This document shows positions 30,734-34,698 of a stretch of DNA of 34,698 nucleotides, in pieces. The position numbers and the translations under genes are program-made. Below the pieces are notes generated by a model that ran no database searches, was not told the origin of the DNA, and worked only from the letters and a program-made list of their open reading frames with translations. The stretch covers positions 1 through 34,698 of the forward strand of contig JAVBXV010000066.1 in the NCBI GenBank assembly GCA_030824405.1, in the 5' to 3' direction. The stretch comes from Anaerolineales bacterium (lineage in GTDB: Bacteria > Chloroflexota > Anaerolineae > Anaerolineales > Villigracilaceae). The number at the start of each line of letters is the position of its first letter. The first letter of the stretch is position 1.

Positions 30734-31705
30734 ATGAATTCACGAGACCTGCTGCGTATTACAAGCCGAACATTTGCAATTGGAATTGAACGCCTGCCGG
30801 GTATTCTTTGTGAGGCGACCACGGTGGCGTATTTGCTGTTACGGGTTTCCGATTACCTTGAAGACAATGAAGAAATGGAAACAGATGAAAAGATCGCGCT
30901 GCTGAATCAGTGGGTGAATGTGCTGCGCGAGGAACGCACTGTGGATGAGATCGTGGCGCGTGTGGCGAATGCCGATGCCAGCAACCCGGATGCGATCGTG
31001 ACCCAGCATGCGAAGGAAATTTTGCAGCACCTGCATTCACTGCCGTATGCGGTTCAGGAGATCATTGTTCGTCATGTGATCAACAGCACGCAGGGCATGG
31101 CGCGCTGGACAAAGATCGGGCCGAATGTGAACGATGAAGCCGAGCTGGATGATTACATGTTCGAGGTGGCGGGGCGTGTTGGATATTTGATGACGCAGTT
31201 GTTTGCGTGGTATTCGTTGTTCATTCGCCGCAGGGTAAATGAGATCATGCCTTTGGCGCGTGAGTTTGGGCTCGGCTTGCAAACTGTGAATGTGATCCGC
31301 GGGATGCGCGAAGATTTTGACCGCGGCTGGGTTTATATTCCAAAGAAATTTCTGGCCGCGATTGGCATTTCATCTGAGCAGATGTTCGACCCCGCGCACC
31401 AGCAGGAAGCTTTGAAGGTTTTGGATCTGATGACAGACAAAGCCGAACGCCATTTGCGCGAGGCGTTGAAATATGTAAAATCTCTGCCGTGGTGGCTGCA
31501 TGGAATTCGGCTCGGCTGTATTTTCCCGCTCATGTTCGCGATCCGCACGCTGGCGGTCAGCCGCCGCAATGCGCAGGTCTTCGAGAGCGAAGCAAAGATC
31601 ACGCGTGACGAAGTGAAGAAGATCGTCTTTGACTCAACGATGTGGGGCTGGTCGAATAGCTGGCTGGATCGGTATTATCAGGAATTGAGCGTGGTGAAAA
31701 AATAA
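30734..31705 (+). CDS. Squalene/phytoene synthase-family protein
   Basis: A head-to-head prenyl transferase family protein of about 323 residues (isoprenoid branch: squalene or phytoene from two prenyl diphosphates). The first Asp-rich motif is R-V-S-D-Y-L-E-D in AYLLLRVSDYLEDNEEM. Family regions YMFEVAGRVGYLMTQLF and GLGLQTVNVIRGMREDFDRGWVYIP follow. In the second motif the usual R-D-x-x-E-D reads R-G-M-R-E-D, so the first Asp is Gly. The start MNSRDLLRITSRTFAIGI (30734) has GAGGTG 4-5 nt upstream and is preferred to a TTG at 30719. The product is uncertain. No other isoprenoid gene is nearby. Confidence 0.85.
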   Translation: MNSRDLLRITSRTFAIGIERLPGILCEATTVAYLLLRVSDYLEDNEEMETDEKIALLNQWVNVLREERTVDEIVARVANADASNPDAIVTQHAKEILQHLHSLPYAVQEIIVRHVINSTQGMARWTKIGPNVNDEAELDDYMFEVAGRVGYLMTQLFAWYSLFIRRRVNEIMPLAREFGLGLQTVNVIRGMREDFDRGWVYIPKKFLAAIGISSEQMFDPAHQQEALKVLDLMTDKAERHLREALKYVKSLPWWLHGIRLGCIFPLMFAIRTLAVSRRNAQVFESEAKITRDEVKKIVFDSTMWGWSNSWLDRYYQELSVVKK

Positions 31706-31718
31706 ATTTGCCACAGAT

Positions 31719-31752
31719 AAAAAGAGCACAGAGTTTTCTCTGTGCTCTTTTT
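31719..31752. terminator. Bidirectional terminator between convergent genes
   Basis: 15-bp perfect arms (31719-31733 and 31738-31752) around TTTT, with A5 and T5 ends, between the isoprenoid gene and pyrF. Confidence 0.92.
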
Positions 31753-31754
31753 GT

Positions 31755-32594
31755 TTACTTCTTTTGCAGTTCACGTCTTATATAGATCATCTCATCGCGG
31801 ATCTCTGCTGCAGCTTTGGCGGGATTTTTTGCCCGCGAAATTCCACGCGAGATCGGGATCAACATTCCGCTTCCATCTGCCCTGAGGCCTGCTCTCAAAA
31901 CCGATTCCAATTCGCCGCCTTGAGCACCGACTCCAGGCGCGAGGAACCATAACTTCGGCGCGGCCTTGCGGATGCGCTGCATGGCGTCCAGATGGGTGGC
32001 GCCCACCACGAGGCCGATGTTGTTTTTGGTGTTCCACGCCTGCGCGAGGCTGGCAACATGCTCATAAAGATAGACTGTGGACGATTGTCCATTGTCTGTG
32101 GTCACGTGCAGATCCTGCAAATCTCCCGAGCCTGGGTTGCTTGTTTTGCACAGCAGAAAGACTCCCTTTTCTGAATGTTGAAGAAAAGGATCGATCGAAT
32201 CTTTTCCAAGGTATGGGCTCAACGTGATGCAATGTGCGCCGAGAGTTTCAAAGGCTGCCCTGGCGTAGGCTTCGGCTGTGGACGAAATATCTCCACGTTT
32301 GGCATCCAGCACCACGGGAATCATCGAGCCGAGTCGTTTTGATTCCGCATCGATAGCTTCAATGACCTGCTTGAGCGCGGTCCAGCCTTCGGCGCCGAAA
32401 ACTTCAAAGAACGCGGCGTTGGGTTTGAATGCCGCAGCGTAGGGAGCTGTCTGCTTGATCAGAGTCAGGCAGAAATCCAGCGCGGAAGCGGCAGTGTGTT
32501 CTTTTAAGTCAGAACTGTGCGGGTCGAGTCCAACGCATAAAAGCGAGGAGCAATCATCGACGCGTTTTTCGAGAAAAGAAAAAAAAGATTCCAT
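31755..32594 (-). CDS. pyrF: Orotidine 5'-phosphate decarboxylase (type 2 PyrF)
   Basis: Final step of UMP synthesis: decarboxylation of OMP, in the cytoplasm. The catalytic Asp-Lys pair is in VVLDAKRGDIS (D97, K99, D102), and the phosphate-binding end lies at LIPISRGIS. The start CVGLDPHSSDLKEHT and the 279-residue length fit the longer type 2 family (found in mycobacteria, Chloroflexota and others) rather than E. coli PyrF. AAGGAG lies 5 nt before the ATG. It is the second gene of a pyrB-pyrF unit, with a hairpin between them. Confidence 0.95.
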   Translation of the reverse strand: MESFFSFLEKRVDDCSSLLCVGLDPHSSDLKEHTAASALDFCLTLIKQTAPYAAAFKPNAAFFEVFGAEGWTALKQVIEAIDAESKRLGSMIPVVLDAKRGDISSTAEAYARAAFETLGAHCITLSPYLGKDSIDPFLQHSEKGVFLLCKTSNPGSGDLQDLHVTTDNGQSSTVYLYEHVASLAQAWNTKNNIGLVVGATHLDAMQRIRKAAPKLWFLAPGVGAQGGELESVLRAGLRADGSGMLIPISRGISRAKNPAKAAAEIRDEMIYIRRELQKK

Positions 32595-32606
32595 GTAAAC
32601 TCCTTT

Positions 32607-32644
32607 GTAACAGAGACGCAGAAAAAACTCTGCGCCTCTGTTAC
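32607..32644 (-). repeat. Inverted repeat between pyrB and pyrF
   Basis: About 15-bp arms (GTAACAGAGACGCAG and CTGCGCCTCTGTTAC, one mismatch) surround an A-rich loop. It lies between the pyrB stop and the pyrF ribosome-binding site. The T-run is before, not after, the stem on the minus strand, so an RNA processing hairpin or REP-like element is more likely than a terminator. Confidence 0.75.
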
Positions 32645-32650
32645 AAAAAA

Positions 32651-33631
32651 CTAAGCCTTGCCGAGCACCATCGCGAGCAATGCCATTCTCACATACAAAC
32701 CATATTCCATCTGACGGAAATACGCGGCGCGTGGATCGTCATCGAAGTCTGTGCTGATCTCGCCCACACGCGGCAGTGGATGCATCACGATCATGTCCTT
32801 CTTGGCGTGCTTCATAATTTCGGGGTCGATCACGTACGCGCCTTTTACTTTTTCATAATCAGCGGGGTCTTCGAAGCGTTCCTTTTGTACGCGCGTTACA
32901 TACAACACGTCGGTTTCAGCCAGCACTTTATCGAGTGATGAATGTTCGGTCTGTGGCACATTCTTTTCGCCGACCTCATCCATCACTTCCTTCGGCATCT
33001 TCAAAATATCTGGCGAAACATAATTTAATTTGACGTTGGTAAAGTTCGTCAGCAGGCGTGCCAGCGAATGAACGGTACGGCCGTATTTCAGATCGCCGAG
33101 CATGGTCACGGTGATGTTATCGAGCCGTCCCAATTCTTCCATGATTGTAAATGTATCGAGCAAAGCCTGCGTAGGATGTTCGCCCACGCCGTCGCCCGCG
33201 TTGAGCACGGGCTTCTTCGCCGCCTTCGCCGCGATGGCCGCCGAGCCCGTTTCAGGATGGCGCAGCACGATCACATCCGCATAACATTCGAGCGTGCGGA
33301 TCGTGTCGGGCAAACTCTCGCCCTTCGACACCGATGAATATTTCACCTCGTTGATCGAGATCACACTTCCGCCGAGCCGTTCCATCGCTGCAATGAACGA
33401 TGACGATGTACGTGTGGATGGTTCGTAAAAAAGATTCGCAAGAATTTTCCCCTTCAGCAGATCGAACGTCCCAATGCGCTCGACCATGCCACGCATCTCA
33501 TGCGCCACACCGAACACATACTCCAGGTCTGCGCGGCTAAACTGTTTGACGGACAAAATATCTTTCCCGTACCAATCGGCTTGTTTATTTTCGCCAAACG
33601 GCAGGTGGGGGTTGAGGGTTGGGGTAGGCAT
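32651..33631 (-). CDS. pyrB: Aspartate carbamoyltransferase catalytic chain
   Basis: Second step of pyrimidine synthesis: carbamoyl phosphate plus aspartate to carbamoyl aspartate. The carbamoyl-phosphate loop is [12 protein letters not shown] (S72-T-R-T75). [11 protein letters not shown] and [10 protein letters not shown] supply the conserved binding residues, and the end [20 protein letters not shown] is typical. The 326 residues are slightly longer at the N-terminus than E. coli PyrB. AAGGAG precedes the ATG. No pyrI gene is next to it, so regulation by a regulatory chain is not evident. First gene of a probable pyrB-pyrF operon. Confidence 0.96.
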   Translation of the reverse strand: MPTPTLNPHLPFGENKQADWYGKDILSVKQFSRADLEYVFGVAHEMRGMVERIGTFDLLKGKILANLFYEPSTRTSSSFIAAMERLGGSVISINEVKYSSVSKGESLPDTIRTLECYADVIVLRHPETGSAAIAAKAAKKPVLNAGDGVGEHPTQALLDTFTIMEELGRLDNITVTMLGDLKYGRTVHSLARLLTNFTNVKLNYVSPDILKMPKEVMDEVGEKNVPQTEHSSLDKVLAETDVLYVTRVQKERFEDPADYEKVKGAYVIDPEIMKHAKKDMIVMHPLPRVGEISTDFDDDPRAAYFRQMEYGLYVRMALLAMVLGKA

Positions 33632-33804
33632 TTTTTATTCTCCTTGAGTTGGTTGATATTCGTTATTTGGAAATCGGGCTTGTATCATTTGAATCGGGAC
33701 TCTGTTCCACGCTCGAACATTTTCCGTCTTCCAAAACATACTTCCCGCTATTTCATTTTTCTGTCCGCTTCTTTCCACGGGTGAAGCTGATACTGTTTCG
33801 AACT

Positions 33805-34698
33805 TTATTTTTCTTCCTCATGCCCATGTCTGTGATGAATATCGGGCATGTGATCGTGACCATGTTCTTCAGCGGAATGTTCGTGCTCATGAGAGTGGAT
33901 TCCCTTTGAGTCGTCACCGTGTCCATGTGCGGGGTCATTGTGGCTGTGACTGTGATCGTGGATCAACGCGGTGTGGAGATGTGTGTGCTCATGATTTTCA
34001 TTGACGAGTAGCAGCGCGCCGCCGATCATTAAGATCGCGGCGATGATAAACAGGAACGATGGAAATTCGCCAAAGATGAAAATTGAAAGCAGCACGCCCG
34101 CCAGCGGAGCTGTGCCATATAACGCGCTGGTGCGTGCTGCGCCCAACCCGCGCATGGAGCGGATGAATAATAATGTGCTCAATCCGTAGCTGATAAATCC
34201 CAAAAGCAATGTGTACAGTATCGTTGTGAATGACGGCAGTGAATTGCCGAGAAACAACGCGAGGAAGAATGAGAACGTGCCTGCGACCAATCCCTTCCAT
34301 GCCACGATGGCAAGCGGGTCTTTGCCTGAGATATTGCGCGTGAAATTATTGTCCACGCCCCAGAGCACACAGGCGAGGATAATTCCCAGCGCACCGAGAG
34401 AAAGCCCGAAGCCCGCGCTGAAATTGGTGGAGAGGAAAATGCTGGCCAGCGTAATGACAATGATGGCTGTCCACGCGCGGCGGCTGATGGCTTCCTTGAA
34501 AAACAACAGGGCGATCAGCGTTGTGCCCACGCCTTCGAAATTCAACAACAACGAAGCTGTGGACGCAGGTGTGTTCTGCAAACTGATCATCAAAATAATG
34601 GGCGCCAGAATTCCGCCTGAGATGATCGCGCCCGCCAGCCATTTCAAATCTACGGGTTTGATGCCCGCTTCTGTCTCTTTCGACGCGGCTCTCTGTGC
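33805..34698 (-). CDS. EamA/DMT-family permease with histidine-rich C-terminal tail (5' end outside window)
   Basis: The frame is open to the window edge, so the N-terminus is missing; the in-frame TTG at 34647 is not the likely start because residues before it (KETEAGIKPVDLKWL) read on smoothly. The seen part has about eight hydrophobic helices with the two EamA repeats: LLLNFEGVGTTLIALLFFKEAISRRAW and ARTSALYGTAPLAGVLLSIFIFGEFPSF. EamA proteins export metabolites such as amino acids or nucleotides. The last 65 or so residues hold 21 histidines in H-x-H patterns (HEHTHLHTALIHDHSHSH and DHMPDIHHRHGHEEE). Such tails bind Zn, Ni or Co in metal transporters and are unusual for EamA. No terminator is clear behind it. 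Confidence 0.88.
   Translation of the reverse strand, partial: AQRAASKETEAGIKPVDLKWLAGAIISGGILAPIILMISLQNTPASTASLLLNFEGVGTTLIALLFFKEAISRRAWTAIIVITLASIFLSTNFSAGFGLSLGALGIILACVLWGVDNNFTRNISGKDPLAIVAWKGLVAGTFSFFLALFLGNSLPSFTTILYTLLLGFISYGLSTLLFIRSMRGLGAARTSALYGTAPLAGVLLSIFIFGEFPSFLFIIAAILMIGGALLLVNENHEHTHLHTALIHDHSHSHNDPAHGHGDDSKGIHSHEHEHSAEEHGHDHMPDIHHRHGHEEEK

Overview
The window most resembles a chromosomal segment of an Anaerolineae-type Chloroflexota bacterium. This is inferred from gene content only: a SpoVS homologue, long secreted proteins built from DUF11 and lamin-tail domains, Thr/Pro-rich extracytoplasmic linkers, lipoproteins, a type 2 (long) PyrF, two bacterial deoxynucleoside kinases, and several genes that appear to be transcribed without a leader. 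No mobile element, CRISPR array, tRNA or rRNA is visible. Most genes look intact; the two edge genes (1-333 and 33805-34698) run off the window.

Layout. 1-1341 (minus): a membrane glycosyltransferase-like protein (partial) and a GT4 glycosyltransferase. 1432-3096 (plus): deoxynucleoside kinase plus nucleotidyltransferase. 3097-3634: the only long gene-free stretch. It looks like a replication origin: a phased array of DnaA boxes, a 34-bp perfect palindrome, and a DnaA box followed by a GC tract and DnaA-trio-like triplets in AT-rich DNA. 3635-7841 (plus): spoVS and a 1249-residue secreted DUF11/lamin-tail protein. 7923-9581 (minus): second deoxynucleoside kinase and a membrane-anchored DsbA-like oxidoreductase. 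9684-11694: a small membrane protein and the msrP-msrQ methionine sulfoxide reductase pair. 11875-14274 (minus): MFS exporter, STAS protein, S51 peptidase. 14290-19848: secreted or membrane proteins of unknown role, a ComEC homologue and a lamin-tail lipoprotein. 19975-24417 (plus): two overlapping paralogous SDR-DUF2867 proteins, an RRM protein, a small membrane protein coupled to a Nudix hydrolase. 24454-25116 (minus): HAD phosphatase. 25215-31705 (plus): GAF-GAF-PAS histidine kinase, degenerate metallo-beta-lactamase protein coupled to an ReAV-type asparaginase, endonuclease III, YbaK-type deacylase, squalene/phytoene synthase-like protein. 31755-34698 (minus): pyrF, pyrB, and an EamA permease with a histidine-rich tail.

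How it fits together. The two nucleoside kinases flank the putative origin and would feed dNTP salvage; pyrB and pyrF belong to de novo pyrimidine synthesis. MsrP, MsrQ and the DsbA protein form an envelope thiol and methionine redox group. Several secreted proteins and lipoproteins point to an elaborate cell surface. The most notable observations are the candidate origin without dnaA beside it, a recurrent TATAAT-N6-ATG start architecture, a ComEC whose C-terminal nuclease domain has lost its metal ligands, an MsrP that appears to be a Tat lipoprotein, and the histidine-rich EamA tail.
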